A stretch of DNA of 9,973 bases from an uncultured Collinsella sp. (GCA_902493835.1 CABURG010000055.1:1-9973); one strand, 5' to 3'; counted from the first letter of the stretch, positions 1-7,055 are shown. A program made the numbers and translations. Notes: generated by a model from the sequence alone, not told the origin.

Positions 1-33
1 GACGACTCGCCGTCGAGCCGCGCCGCAATTTTC

Positions 34-59
34 GGGCAAACCATGCCCACCCCTTTTTT
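34..59 (+). terminator. Weak intrinsic-terminator-like hairpin before the methyltransferase gene
   Basis: A 5-bp stem GGGCA/TGCCC (34-38 with 44-48, loop AACCA) is followed five bases later by six Ts (54-59). It could end a transcript entering from the left edge of the window. The stem is short and the T-run is offset, so the call is weak. Confidence 0.3.
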
Positions 60-66
60 CAACCCA

Positions 67-98
67 TTGACGGAACGCGCAGCCATGCGTTCCATACT
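67..98 (+). promoter_or_regulatory. Possible promoter with inverted-repeat operator upstream of the methyltransferase
   Basis: TTGACG (67-72) matches a -35 box at five of six bases. CATACT (93-98) is the best -10 candidate, but the spacing of 20 is longer than usual. The spacer is largely filled by a perfect 7-bp inverted repeat, GGAACGC (72-78) and GCGTTCC (87-93), which would suit a repressor site or an RNA hairpin. The Shine-Dalgarno AAGGAG (106-111) follows. Confidence 0.3.
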
Positions 99-115
99 TA
101 TGACCAAGGAGCCTC

Positions 116-955
116 ATGGGAGCCGTCCACGTTCGCACGCCTAAGAACTTTGTGCTCGAGGAGCGCCTGGAGCGCTACGCCGATGCGATTGAGACGAACC
201 CCGAGGCCTATGCCGGAGATTGGCGCGAGGCTTGCGCGCCAGCTGGCAGCAAGCCCTTCGAACACCTTCACCTGGATCTTGGCTGTGGCAAGGGAACGTA
301 CCTTGTAGAGCGCGCGGCCCACGAGCCAAACACGCTCTTTATCGGCATGGACCAGGAGCCCATCTGCATCGCCTATGCCGCGCAGAAAATCTGCGAGCAG
401 GAGCTGTCCAACGCACTCGTCCTGCCCCGAGGCGCCGCATCGCTGCCGCAGCTGTTTGCCGCAGGCGAGCTCGATGCCATCACCATCAACTTTCCCACGC
501 CGCAGCCCAAGGCCAAGTACGCCAAAAAACGACTCGTCCATGTCGACCATCTAATGCTCTACCGCTCGCTCTTTGCAGCCGGCGCCACCGTCACGCTGCG
601 AACCGACAGCAAACCATTGCGCGACTACGCCCTGGGGCAGTTTGCCGCGGCCGGCTACGACACGCTTTGGGTAAGTGACGACGTACGCCGCGACCATCCC
701 GAGCATCCCGAGACCGAGTACGAGTGCCGCACGCGCGAGATGGGTGCCGCTATCTATGGCATTTGCGCCACACCCGGCGCGCAACCCAGCAATGAACAGC
801 TCGCAGCAGGCCGAGCGCAGGAGCAAAGCCTTGCCTGCTACCTGCCCGATAACCTCGATGAGCTCACCTATGTACCTCTGGGCATGGAAGAGGCCGTCGA
901 GAACTTTAAAAACCGCGCCCGCAAAGGCAAGAAGCGCCTGCCACAAGAGTCCTAG
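116..955 (+). CDS. TrmB-family (tRNA guanine-N7-like) SAM-dependent methyltransferase, variant active site
   Basis: A 279-aa cytosolic class I methyltransferase most like TrmB, which makes m7G46 in tRNA using SAM. The SAM-binding motif I is LDLGCGKG (residues 53-60), with an acidic residue closing the next strand at D79. The family's PDPW-P-K motif followed by KRR appears here as NFPTPQPK (125-132) followed by KKRL (137-140). A TD pair (163-164) and TEYECR (200-205) match the conserved C-terminal TrmB motifs. Residues 221-279 form a C-terminal tail beyond the usual 210-240 aa length, ending in a basic stretch. The start at 116 is supported by AAGGAG four bases upstream. The oddity is the replacement of the conserved Asp and Trp of PDPW by Thr and Gln, so activity or substrate may differ from classic TrmB. 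I am confident of the family but less of the exact reaction, so no symbol is given. Confidence 0.8.
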   Translation: MGAVHVRTPKNFVLEERLERYADAIETNPEAYAGDWREACAPAGSKPFEHLHLDLGCGKGTYLVERAAHEPNTLFIGMDQEPICIAYAAQKICEQELSNALVLPRGAASLPQLFAAGELDAITINFPTPQPKAKYAKKRLVHVDHLMLYRSLFAAGATVTLRTDSKPLRDYALGQFAAAGYDTLWVSDDVRRDHPEHPETEYECRTREMGAAIYGICATPGAQPSNEQLAAGRAQEQSLACYLPDNLDELTYVPLGMEEAVENFKNRARKGKKRLPQES

Positions 956-1020
956 GGGCCTCTGATGGTCGCGGCGTCAGCAAACAAGCGCAAATAGGCG
1001 CCAGCAAACGACCCTCAAAC

Positions 1021-1143
1021 CTAAGTGAGTAGACTTTTTTGCAATAGCCAAGCACAACCCGCATAACGAAAACTAAAACCGCAGGTAGATCCCTTGCGCA
1101 AAAGCCATGTGCTCGCGATATCGCAAAAAGTCTACTCACTTAG
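1021..1143. repeat. Long inverted repeat (22/21-nt arms) in the gap between methyltransferase and helicase
   Basis: The left arm (1021-1042) begins CTAAGTGAGTAGAC and continues into a T6 run and GC. The right arm (1123-1143) is its reverse complement except that the A-run is one base shorter. About 80 bases separate the arms. Pairing continues inward imperfectly to AGCACA (1051-1056) with TGTGCT (1108-1113). No clear target-site duplication flanks it and no ORF with a good start lies inside. It could be a small non-autonomous element, a pair of regulator sites, or a structured RNA. The rest of the 956-1264 gap holds a direct repeat CAGCAAAC (980-987 region and 1003-1010 region) and the helicase leader. 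Confidence 0.75.
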
Positions 1144-1225
1144 CTGGCAACTGCACCAAACAGCTGGACAGAACGCCCATTTCCTGCATTTTCTCGCGCG
1201 CTGGCACCCCGCGCCGCCGCTACGC

Positions 1226-1231
1226 CATAAT
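1226..1231 (+). promoter_or_regulatory. Possible -10 box for the helicase gene
   Basis: CATAAT lies 33 bases ahead of the chosen helicase start, with only a weak -35 partner (CTGGCA, 1201-1206, spacing 19). Its position just downstream of the inverted repeat would fit a leader starting near 1238. This is tentative. Confidence 0.25.
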
Positions 1232-1264
1232 AGTTGGCGGACAAACGCGAGAGAAAGCAACCAC

Positions 1265-3946
1265 ATGGCACAGACCACGACAGATACTTCCGCCAGCACC
1301 GTTTCCGGCGCCGGCGCCGCCAGCTCGTTCTCGGGCGGCACGGGAACCGAAGCCGAATTCGGCTCACTCGGCGCGCTCTCCCCCACCTGGTGGGAGCCCG
1401 AGGACGGCAGTGAGCCCGAACCGTGGCTCACGCCCGACCAGGCCTTCGAACGCTTCTTTGAATGGACGAGCAGCCGCGGCATTGAGCTGTGGGATCACCA
1501 AGAAGAGGCCCTCATGGACCTGGCCGCCGGCGATCACGTCATTTTGGGCACACCGACCGGATCGGGTAAATCGCTCGTCGCGCTGGGCATGCTCTTTATG
1601 GGCATGGCGCAGGGCAAACGCTGCTATTATACGGCTCCCATCAAGGCTCTGGTCAGCGAGAAGTTTTTCGACCTTGTGCAGGTGCTCGGCCGCGATAACG
1701 TAGGCATGATCACCGGCGACACGCATATCAACACCAAGGCACCCGTCATCTGCTGCACGGCAGAGATCCTTGCCAACGACGCGCTGCGCGAGGGCGAAGA
1801 TGCCGATGTTGGCTGCGTCGCCATGGACGAGTTCCACTACTTTGCCGACCCCGATCGCGGTTGGGCCTGGCAGGTGCCGCTGCTCACCCTACCTCACACG
1901 CAATTCATGCTCATGAGCGCCACGCTCGGCGATGTCACCGCGATCGCCGCCTCACTCGAGGAGCACACCGGCGCTGCTTGCGACTTGGTTGTCGACGCCC
2001 CGCGTCCTGTTCCGCTGAGCTACGACTATGTGACGACCTCCCTCGAGGGCACGGTCGAGCTCGCCATGCGCCGCGGCGAGGCCCCGCTCTACATTGTGCA
2101 CTTTAGCCAGGATGCCGCACTTGCGACGGCGCAATCCCTCGCCAACTTTGGCATTGCCAGCAAGGAGCAGCGCGAGGCTATCAAGGAGGCGGCCAAGGGT
2201 ACGAGCTTCTCGACGGCCTTTGGCAAGATTCTCAAGCGTCTACTTGGATGCGGCGTCGGCGTGCACCACGCCGGTATGCTGCCGCGCTATCGCCTCCTGG
2301 TCGAGCGCCTGGCACAGCAGGGCCTACTGCCCGTCATTTGCGGCACCGATACACTCGGCGTCGGCATCAACGTGCCCATCCACACCGTGGTCCTCACCGC
2401 GCTCACCAAGTTCGACGGTTACAAGATGCGTCGTCTGCGCGCCCGCGAGTTCCATCAGATTGCCGGTCGCGCCGGCCGCTCGGGCTTCGATACCGAGGGC
2501 ATGGTCATCGCCGAGGCCCCGGAGCACGAGATCGAGAACGCCAAGCTCATGGCCAAGGCGGGCGACGACCCCAAGAAGCTCCGCAAGGTTAAAAAGAAGA
2601 AGGCCCCCGAGGGCTTTGTCACCTGGAACAAGCAGACCTTTGAGCGCCTGATCGAGACGCAGCCCGAGACACTCAAACCACGCCTGCGTATCACGCACTC
2701 CATGGTGATTAGCGTGGTCGAGCAGGGTGGCGATGCCCGAGCCCGCGTACACGACCTCATCGAGACGAGCCTGCAGACCCCCGAGGAAAAGGCAAAGCTC
2801 GAGATTCGCGCCGACGAAATCTTCGCCACGCTCATCGATTCCGGCGTCGTCGTTCGCACCGAGGTGCCGCCCGCACCTGACGCTCCCGCTGACGCCGCGC
2901 CGGACATCGACTACGCGCTGACGGTCGACCTGCCCGAGGACTTTGCGCTCGATCAGCCGCTCTCGCCGTTTTTGCTTGCCGCGCTGGAGCTGCTCGACCC
3001 CGAGAGTGAGACCTATACCATGGATCTGATCTCGATGGTCGAGGCTACGCTCGAGGACCCCAAGCAGGTATTGCGCGCACAGGAGCGCGCCGCGCGCGAC
3101 CGCGCGATGGCAGAAATGAAGGCTGACGGCGTCGAATATGAGGAACGCCTGGAGCGCATCCAGGACGTCACCTACGAAAAGCCGCTCGAGGACTTGCTCG
3201 ATGCCGCCTTCGACAAGTACTGCCAGGAGGTACCCTGGGCCAACGACTACCAGCTCTCGCCCAAGAGCGTCCTGCGCGACATGCTGGAGAGCGCGAGCGA
3301 CTTTAAGGGCTATATCCAAAAGCTCGGCATCGCCCGCTCCGAAGGCATTTTGCTGCGCTACCTGGCAGAGGCCTACCGTTCCCTCGATCGCACCGTTCCC
3401 ATTGAGAAGCGCGATGAGCGCTTGCGTGACATCATTTCGTGGCTCGGCTTTGTGGTGCGCTCGGTCGACTCGAGCCTGGTGGACGAGTGGGAGAACGCCG
3501 GCAATCCGGCAGCCCTCGACGCCGCGCCGCCGCAGGGCATCGACGAGGTCGTTGCGGACCGTCGCGGCTGCACGCTGCTGGTGCGCAACGCGCTCTTCCG
3601 CCGCGTAACCCTTGCAGCCCGCGGACACGTGCGCGATCTGGGCGAGCTCGACGAGGACTGGGGCATGAGCGAGGTCCGCTGGCAAAAAGCGCTCGATGCC
3701 TACCATGAGCAGCACGAGGAAATCCTCACCGACGGAGACGCCCGCAGCGCCGCGATGTTTTCCATCGATGAATCCGACGAGAAGACCGATCACGTGTGGC
3801 ACGTGCACCAGATCTTTGCCGACGAAGATGGTGACCACGATTTTGGCATCATGGGCGATGTCGATCTGGACGCCACGCAAGACGGCGGCGAGGTCATCTT
3901 CAAAAACTACCGCGTCGGCTTTATCGAGGACCTGCTCGAGAACTAG
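1265..3946 (+). CDS. Ski2/HelY-like DExH RNA helicase with C-terminal DUF3516-type region
   Basis: An 893-aa superfamily 2 helicase, expected to unwind RNA with ATP in the cytosol. Visible motifs are Walker A GTPTGSGKS (95-103), motif Ia TAPIKALVSEK (123-133), motif II DEFH (188-191), motif III SAT (218-220), GVHHAGMLP (332-340), TDTLGVGINVP (361-371) and motif VI QIAGRAGRSG (398-407). HHAGMLP and QIAGRAGR are typical of the Ski2/Mtr4/HelY group. The long C-terminal half, ending FIEDLLEN, fits the DUF3516 region of actinobacterial helicases. Residues 1-45 are Ser/Gly/Ala-rich and probably disordered. The open frame extends back to a TTG at 1094, but those 57 residues run through the inverted repeat and look non-coding, so ATG 1265 was chosen. 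Its ribosome site is poor (GAGAGAAAG around 1249-1257). A role in RNA turnover or ribosome-associated RNA remodelling is inferred from the family only. Confidence 0.9.
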   Translation: MAQTTTDTSASTVSGAGAASSFSGGTGTEAEFGSLGALSPTWWEPEDGSEPEPWLTPDQAFERFFEWTSSRGIELWDHQEEALMDLAAGDHVILGTPTGSGKSLVALGMLFMGMAQGKRCYYTAPIKALVSEKFFDLVQVLGRDNVGMITGDTHINTKAPVICCTAEILANDALREGEDADVGCVAMDEFHYFADPDRGWAWQVPLLTLPHTQFMLMSATLGDVTAIAASLEEHTGAACDLVVDAPRPVPLSYDYVTTSLEGTVELAMRRGEAPLYIVHFSQDAALATAQSLANFGIASKEQREAIKEAAKGTSFSTAFGKILKRLLGCGVGVHHAGMLPRYRLLVERLAQQGLLPVICGTDTLGVGINVPIHTVVLTALTKFDGYKMRRLRAREFHQIAGRAGRSGFDTEGMVIAEAPEHEIENAKLMAKAGDDPKKLRKVKKKKAPEGFVTWNKQTFERLIETQPETLKPRLRITHSMVISVVEQGGDARARVHDLIETSLQTPEEKAKLEIRADEIFATLIDSGVVVRTEVPPAPDAPADAAPDIDYALTVDLPEDFALDQPLSPFLLAALELLDPESETYTMDLISMVEATLEDPKQVLRAQERAARDRAMAEMKADGVEYEERLERIQDVTYEKPLEDLLDAAFDKYCQEVPWANDYQLSPKSVLRDMLESASDFKGYIQKLGIARSEGILLRYLAEAYRSLDRTVPIEKRDERLRDIISWLGFVVRSVDSSLVDEWENAGNPAALDAAPPQGIDEVVADRRGCTLLVRNALFRRVTLAARGHVRDLGELDEDWGMSEVRWQKALDAYHEQHEEILTDGDARSAAMFSIDESDEKTDHVWHVHQIFADEDGDHDFGIMGDVDLDATQDGGEVIFKNYRVGFIEDLLEN

Positions 3947-3967
3947 CCGACCATACTGGAACGAAAC

Positions 3968-4003
3968 GGGGCCGCTGGCAACATCGCCAGCGGCCCCACT
4001 TTT
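3968..4003. terminator. Strong hairpin terminator between convergent genes
   Basis: A perfect 12-bp stem, GGGGCCGCTGGC (3968-3979) with GCCAGCGGCCCC (3986-3997) and loop AACATC, is followed by ACTTTTG on the plus strand. On the minus strand the hairpin is followed by GTTTCGTT. It sits 21 bases after the helicase stop and 17 bases from the stop of the facing DUF2130 gene, so it probably serves both, best for the helicase. Confidence 0.85.
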
Positions 4004-4020
4004 GCACTATCCGCTATGCC

Positions 4021-5778
4021 CTACTCGGCATCCTCGACCTCATATGAATCCGCCTCGGCGGGCTCATCGTTTGTCTCTGTCGCAGCCCCGCGCGCCTCGT
4101 CAAACGCCGCCTTCATGGTCTTGTTACCCCAGGTGAGCTTACGAATGGTAAGATCGTCGGCCTTCTTGTTGGCCAGGCGCAGGTTGTTCTCGGAGGACAG
4201 CAACGCCTCCTTGGTTTTCTGCAGATGGCTAATCGTCTTGTCGATCTCATCGATCGCCGTTTGGAACTTGCGGCTCGCGATCTCGTAGTTGCGGCCGAAG
4301 TCGTTCTTGAACTTTTCCATCTTGGCTTCGAAGTTCGTGACGTCGATATTCTGCTGTTTGTACTCCGCCAGCTCCTGCTTATAGCGCAGCGAACCCATGG
4401 CGGCGTTGCGCAGCAGCGTGATCATGGGAATGAAGAACTGCGGGCGGATCACGTACATCTTCTCATAGCGGTAGCTCACGTCGACGATACCCGCGTTATA
4501 GAGCTCGCTCTCGGGCTCCAGCAGGGTGCAGAGCACCGCATACTCGCAGCCTTTCTGGCGACGATCGTGATCGAGCTTCTTAAAGAAGTCCTCGTTTTTA
4601 TGCTTGGTCGCGGTCTCATCGTTCTCGTTTTTCATCTCGAACATAATCGAAATGACCTCGTTGCCGCTCGCATCGCACTCGCGGAAGATAAAGTCGCCCT
4701 TGGTGCCCTCGGACGCATCGTTATCTTTCTCGAAGTACGCATTAGGAAACGCCGTCATGCGCAGACGGTTAAACTCGGTCTCGCAGTGCTGCTCGAGCGA
4801 CTCGCCCACCATCTTGGTGGACAGGCGGACCTTCATGTCCTTAAGGCGCTCAATCTCTTCGTCCTTGTAGCGAATCAACTCGTCGCTCACGCGCTTGGCC
4901 TGCGCAAGCTCGAGCTCGTGTGCTGCTCTGGCCTGTTCCTCACGCGAATCGCGCACCGCCAGCTCGCTCGTGAGCTTGGCACGTGCTTCATCACGCTCAC
5001 GCTCCGCCGCGGCGACCGCCTCCGATAGGTTCATTTTGGCCGTCAGCTCCTGTTCGCGCAGCTGGGCACGCAGGCCCTCGGCCTCTTGCTCGGACTGAGC
5101 CTTTGCGGCGGAAAACTTCTCTTGTACCTTCGCACAATAGTCAGCAAGCGCGCGCTCGCCCTCGCTGCGAGCGGCATCGAGCTCACGCTGCGACTCTGCC
5201 GCGGCAGCAGCAAGCGCCATCTCCTGGGCCTTGTCCGCAGCGGAGAGCTTTGCCTGTAGCTCAGCAATCTGAGCGTCGCGGGCGGACAGATCGCTTTGAG
5301 CAGCATTGCGCGCCGCCGCCTCGGCAAGTTTGGCTTCGTCATCCTTGCGTCCCAGCTGCGCGCGCAAATTGTCGATCTCGCGCTGAAGCTTGGCGTTCTC
5401 CTTTTGAGCGTCGGCACGGGCTTCAACCGCCGCACGCTGGCTTGCGCTCTCGCGCTCTGCGGCAGCGCCCTCGAGCTTGGCGCGCAGTTCGGCAAGCTCA
5501 GCATCGCGCTTGGCGACCTCTTGTGCCAGCTGTTGAGCTGCAGCGTTCTTCTGCTCGACAAGCTGAGCGTTGCGCTGAGACTCCGCCTCCTGCAAAGCAG
5601 CCGTCGAACGCGAGCGCTCAAGCTCCAGCGCCTGCTCGCCCTCGCGCTGGACTGCCTTCACACGCTCATCCAGATCGCGCGAAAACTCGGCATCGCGCAC
5701 TTGCTTGACGATATCCGCATAGCCAGACGCGTCGACCTTAAAAACTTCGCCACAATGCGGGCACTTGATCTCATTCAT
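4021..5778 (-). CDS. DUF2130 coiled-coil protein with possible PD-(D/E)XK nuclease core
   Basis: A 585-aa protein of the DUF2130 family, whose function is not established. It opens with IKCPHCGEVFKVD (4-16), a single CxxC knuckle typical of the family, and GYADIVKQVRD (19-29). Residues 30-318 are Ala/Glu/Arg/Gln-rich heptads, a long coiled coil. The conserved domain starts near KMVGESLEQHCE (322-333). It contains GDF (361-363) and, 19 residues after D362, FEMKNE (380-385). A D-x(18)-E-x-K arrangement after an upstream helix with E327 is what a PD-(D/E)XK nuclease core looks like, but that is my reading and not a proven activity. A second coiled coil spans roughly 465-540, and the last 20 residues are acidic. 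GAGGAG lies five bases before ATG 5778. A terminator 59 bases upstream separates it from the phosphoesterase gene, so it probably has its own promoter. Confidence 0.85.
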   Translation of the reverse strand: MNEIKCPHCGEVFKVDASGYADIVKQVRDAEFSRDLDERVKAVQREGEQALELERSRSTAALQEAESQRNAQLVEQKNAAAQQLAQEVAKRDAELAELRAKLEGAAAERESASQRAAVEARADAQKENAKLQREIDNLRAQLGRKDDEAKLAEAAARNAAQSDLSARDAQIAELQAKLSAADKAQEMALAAAAAESQRELDAARSEGERALADYCAKVQEKFSAAKAQSEQEAEGLRAQLREQELTAKMNLSEAVAAAERERDEARAKLTSELAVRDSREEQARAAHELELAQAKRVSDELIRYKDEEIERLKDMKVRLSTKMVGESLEQHCETEFNRLRMTAFPNAYFEKDNDASEGTKGDFIFRECDASGNEVISIMFEMKNENDETATKHKNEDFFKKLDHDRRQKGCEYAVLCTLLEPESELYNAGIVDVSYRYEKMYVIRPQFFIPMITLLRNAAMGSLRYKQELAEYKQQNIDVTNFEAKMEKFKNDFGRNYEIASRKFQTAIDEIDKTISHLQKTKEALLSSENNLRLANKKADDLTIRKLTWGNKTMKAAFDEARGAATETNDEPAEADSYEVEDAE

Positions 5779-5836
5779 AGCAGCTCCTCGATGGACGCAA
5801 ATTTCAACCGCCTACACTCTACCGCGCCGCACGGAC

Positions 5837-5870
5837 AAAAAAGGCGCCGCCGCCATAATGGCAACGGCGC
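5837..5870 (-). terminator. Intrinsic terminator after the metallophosphoesterase gene
   Basis: Read on the minus strand, GCGCCGTTGCC pairs with GGCGGCGGCGC (11 bp, two of them G·U) around the loop ATTAT, followed by CTTTTTT (T-run at 5842-5837). The two wobbles pair only in minus-strand RNA, which supports the orientation. It ends the HIRAN / small protein / phosphoesterase unit. Confidence 0.85.
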
Positions 5871-5873
5871 TAG

Positions 5874-5910
5874 AACCGCCACAAAGGGGACAGGCACCTT
5901 TGTGGCGGTT
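5874..5910. repeat. REP-like perfect hairpin with GGACAGGCA loop
   Basis: Arms AACCGCCACAAAGG (5874-5887) and CCTTTGTGGCGGTT (5897-5910) are exact reverse complements around a 9-base loop GGACAGGCA. It lies 8 bases beyond the phosphoesterase stop and just before the terminator. The core AAGGGGACAGGCACC is, from general knowledge, reminiscent of dispersed REP-type palindromes mobilised by Y1/RAYT transposases. No transposase is present here. Copy number in the genome cannot be seen from this window. Confidence 0.7.
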
Positions 5911-5918
5911 TGGGCGCC

Positions 5919-6464
5919 CTATAGCCCAAAGAAGCTCAAGATCTGGTCTCGGCTTACGGGCCTGTACTCGTTGGCATCGAGACCGACATCGTAGCGAAAG
6001 ATAGGGCGCTCGCGATCGCGGTTGCGTGCGTTGGTGCGGTCTCCCCTGCTGTGGATGTGCCCGTGCAGCATGATGGCACCACGTGCCTTACCGTTCCAGC
6101 TGAGCATGGGGTAGTGGCTCATAACCAGGCGATGTCCCTTGGCATAGCCGGGGGCAATCTCCAGGTAATCGCGCACGTCTTCCCAAATCTGCGATACGTC
6201 GGAATCTTCCCAATCGACGTCATGGTTACCACGGATGAGCGTCACGTTCTGGCATTCGATGCGCTCGCGCAGGTGCACGGCATCCGCTAGGGGCAAACGA
6301 TAGGTAAAGTCTCCCAGGATGTAGAGACGGTCATCCGCAGCCACGCACTCATTGATGGCATCGATGACCTTGCGGTTCATCTCCTCGACCGAGCCAAACG
6401 GCCGGTCCATGTCGTGCAAGATATTCGTATCGCCCAGGTGCAAGTCGGCGGTAAACCACATCAT
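5919..6464 (-). CDS. Small calcineurin-like metallophosphoesterase
   Basis: A 181-aa single-domain, dinuclear-metal phosphoesterase of the short bacterial/phage type. The metal-binding set is complete: D7-x-H9 (ADLHLGD), GDF with D52, GNHD (79-82), H117 in SHYP, and GHIH (135-138). VGLDAN (160-165) and the RPFGSVEEMN segment (21-30) are typical of the small family. No signal peptide or membrane segment is seen, so it acts in the cytosol. The substrate is unknown; relatives hydrolyse phosphodiesters such as nucleotides or nucleic acid ends. The start was set at ATG 6464 because GAGGA (6477-6473) sits eight bases ahead of it. An in-frame ATG at 6479 would add five residues but has no ribosome site and overlaps that Shine-Dalgarno, while ATG 6461 is also possible. 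It is the last gene before the terminator at 5870-5837. Confidence 0.88.
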   Translation of the reverse strand: MMWFTADLHLGDTNILHDMDRPFGSVEEMNRKVIDAINECVAADDRLYILGDFTYRLPLADAVHLRERIECQNVTLIRGNHDVDWEDSDVSQIWEDVRDYLEIAPGYAKGHRLVMSHYPMLSWNGKARGAIMLHGHIHSRGDRTNARNRDRERPIFRYDVGLDANEYRPVSRDQILSFFGL

Positions 6465-6504
6465 CGTCTGTGTCCTCATTTCGCAACGTGTTCAACTCGT
6501 GCTA

Positions 6505-6510
6505 AGTATA
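6505..6510 (-). promoter_or_regulatory. Possible -10 box for the metallophosphoesterase gene
   Basis: On the minus strand TATACT lies in the 66-base gap between the 59-aa gene and the phosphoesterase, 40 bases ahead of its start. A -35 match at normal spacing is poor, so it may be a weak or activator-dependent internal promoter. Confidence 0.3.
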
Positions 6511-6530
6511 CAGACGCAGCGATGCGGCGG

Positions 6531-6710
6531 TTATCCAAAGAGCCCGCCGAACAGTCCGCGGCGGCGTTTGTCTTGCTTTTTCGAAGCGTCACCCCGGGCG
6601 TTCTTGTCTTGGCGCTTCTTACGATCCTGCTCCAACTCATCGTCATCGAGTAGCATATCCCACTCAAACGGATCGTCTGTCAGATCGAACAGATCATCGC
6701 CATCAAACAT
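6531..6710 (-). CDS. Small uncharacterised protein, acidic N-half and basic C-half
   Basis: A 59-aa ORF. The ribosome site GGGAGG precedes ATG 6710 by six bases and lies in the 18-base gap after the HIRAN stop, so the two genes are probably translated as a coupled pair. The protein starts MFDGDDLFDLTDDPFEWDML. Residues 1-29 hold 14 Asp/Glu and no Lys/Arg. Residues 30-51 hold 12 Lys/Arg, and the end is RGLFGGLFG. There is no Cys, signal peptide or membrane span. The codons look like those of neighbouring genes. I do not recognise the family. Charge partition and the Phe/Gly tail suggest a disordered adaptor that binds a partner protein or nucleic acid, but this is only inference. Confidence 0.7.
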   Translation of the reverse strand: MFDGDDLFDLTDDPFEWDMLLDDDELEQDRKKRQDKNARGDASKKQDKRRRGLFGGLFG

Positions 6711-6728
6711 GGCCGCCTCCCTTGCCGA

Positions 6729-7055
6729 TTAGCGAGCGTCCACCACGTAGAGGCCAACGCGCACCTGATGCCACGGGCTGCGCTCGGGAGCAACCTGCTG
6801 CACGCGGGCCTCAAATACGTCCTCATGGCCGTAATACATCATCAAGGACAGCGGGCCGACCTCGTTTCCCGGAACATAGCCAAGTTTGGTCTTGCCATAG
6901 TAGATCGCAACCGCCTCGGGATCATGGGGATTATCGCGCTCGGCGCACAGCGTCAGTTTATCGCCCGCTTTAAGATCGCCTAGGACCAAAGCGCCGTCGG
7001 CATACTGAAATCCCGCAATATGAAACGACAGAAGAACACGCGAAGGCTCGTACAT
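6729..7055 (-). CDS. Stand-alone HIRAN-domain protein
   Basis: A 108-aa protein made almost wholly of one HIRAN domain, an OB-like fold known in HLTF/Rad5-type proteins to hold 3'-OH single-stranded DNA ends. The signature is ERDNPHDPEAVAI (39-51), followed by LGYVPGNE (58-65). The opening FHIAGFQYADGALVL (11-25) matches the first strands. No helicase or nuclease domain is fused. GAGGAG lies six bases ahead of ATG 7055. It leads a minus-strand set: the 59-aa gene starts 18 bases after its stop, and a metallophosphoesterase follows. DNA-end binding in repair or stress is a family-based inference; the partner proteins are unknown. No convincing promoter was found in the upstream spacer. Confidence 0.85.
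   Translation of the reverse strand: MYEPSRVLLSFHIAGFQYADGALVLGDLKAGDKLTLCAERDNPHDPEAVAIYYGKTKLGYVPGNEVGPLSLMMYYGHEDVFEARVQQVAPERSPWHQVRVGLYVVDAR

Noticed and set aside
1..144. Open plus-strand frame from the left edge to a stop at 142-144
   Set aside because: It could be the tail of an upstream gene, but it runs through a T6 run, a possible promoter and the methyltransferase ribosome site, and shows no recognisable protein end.
1094..1264. N-terminal extension of the helicase from TTG 1094
   Set aside because: The 57 extra residues run through the inverted repeat, look unlike the family and lack a ribosome site. ATG 1265 begins a plausible protein.
2324..3880. 518-aa minus-strand ORF opposite the helicase
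   Set aside because: It lies wholly antisense to a gene with full helicase motifs. Long antisense frames are common in high-GC genes, and no recognisable domain was seen.
4225..5028. 267-aa plus-strand ORF opposite the DUF2130 gene
   Set aside because: Antisense shadow of a coiled-coil coding region, with a Leu/Val-rich composition that mirrors the Glu/Lys/Arg-rich frame.
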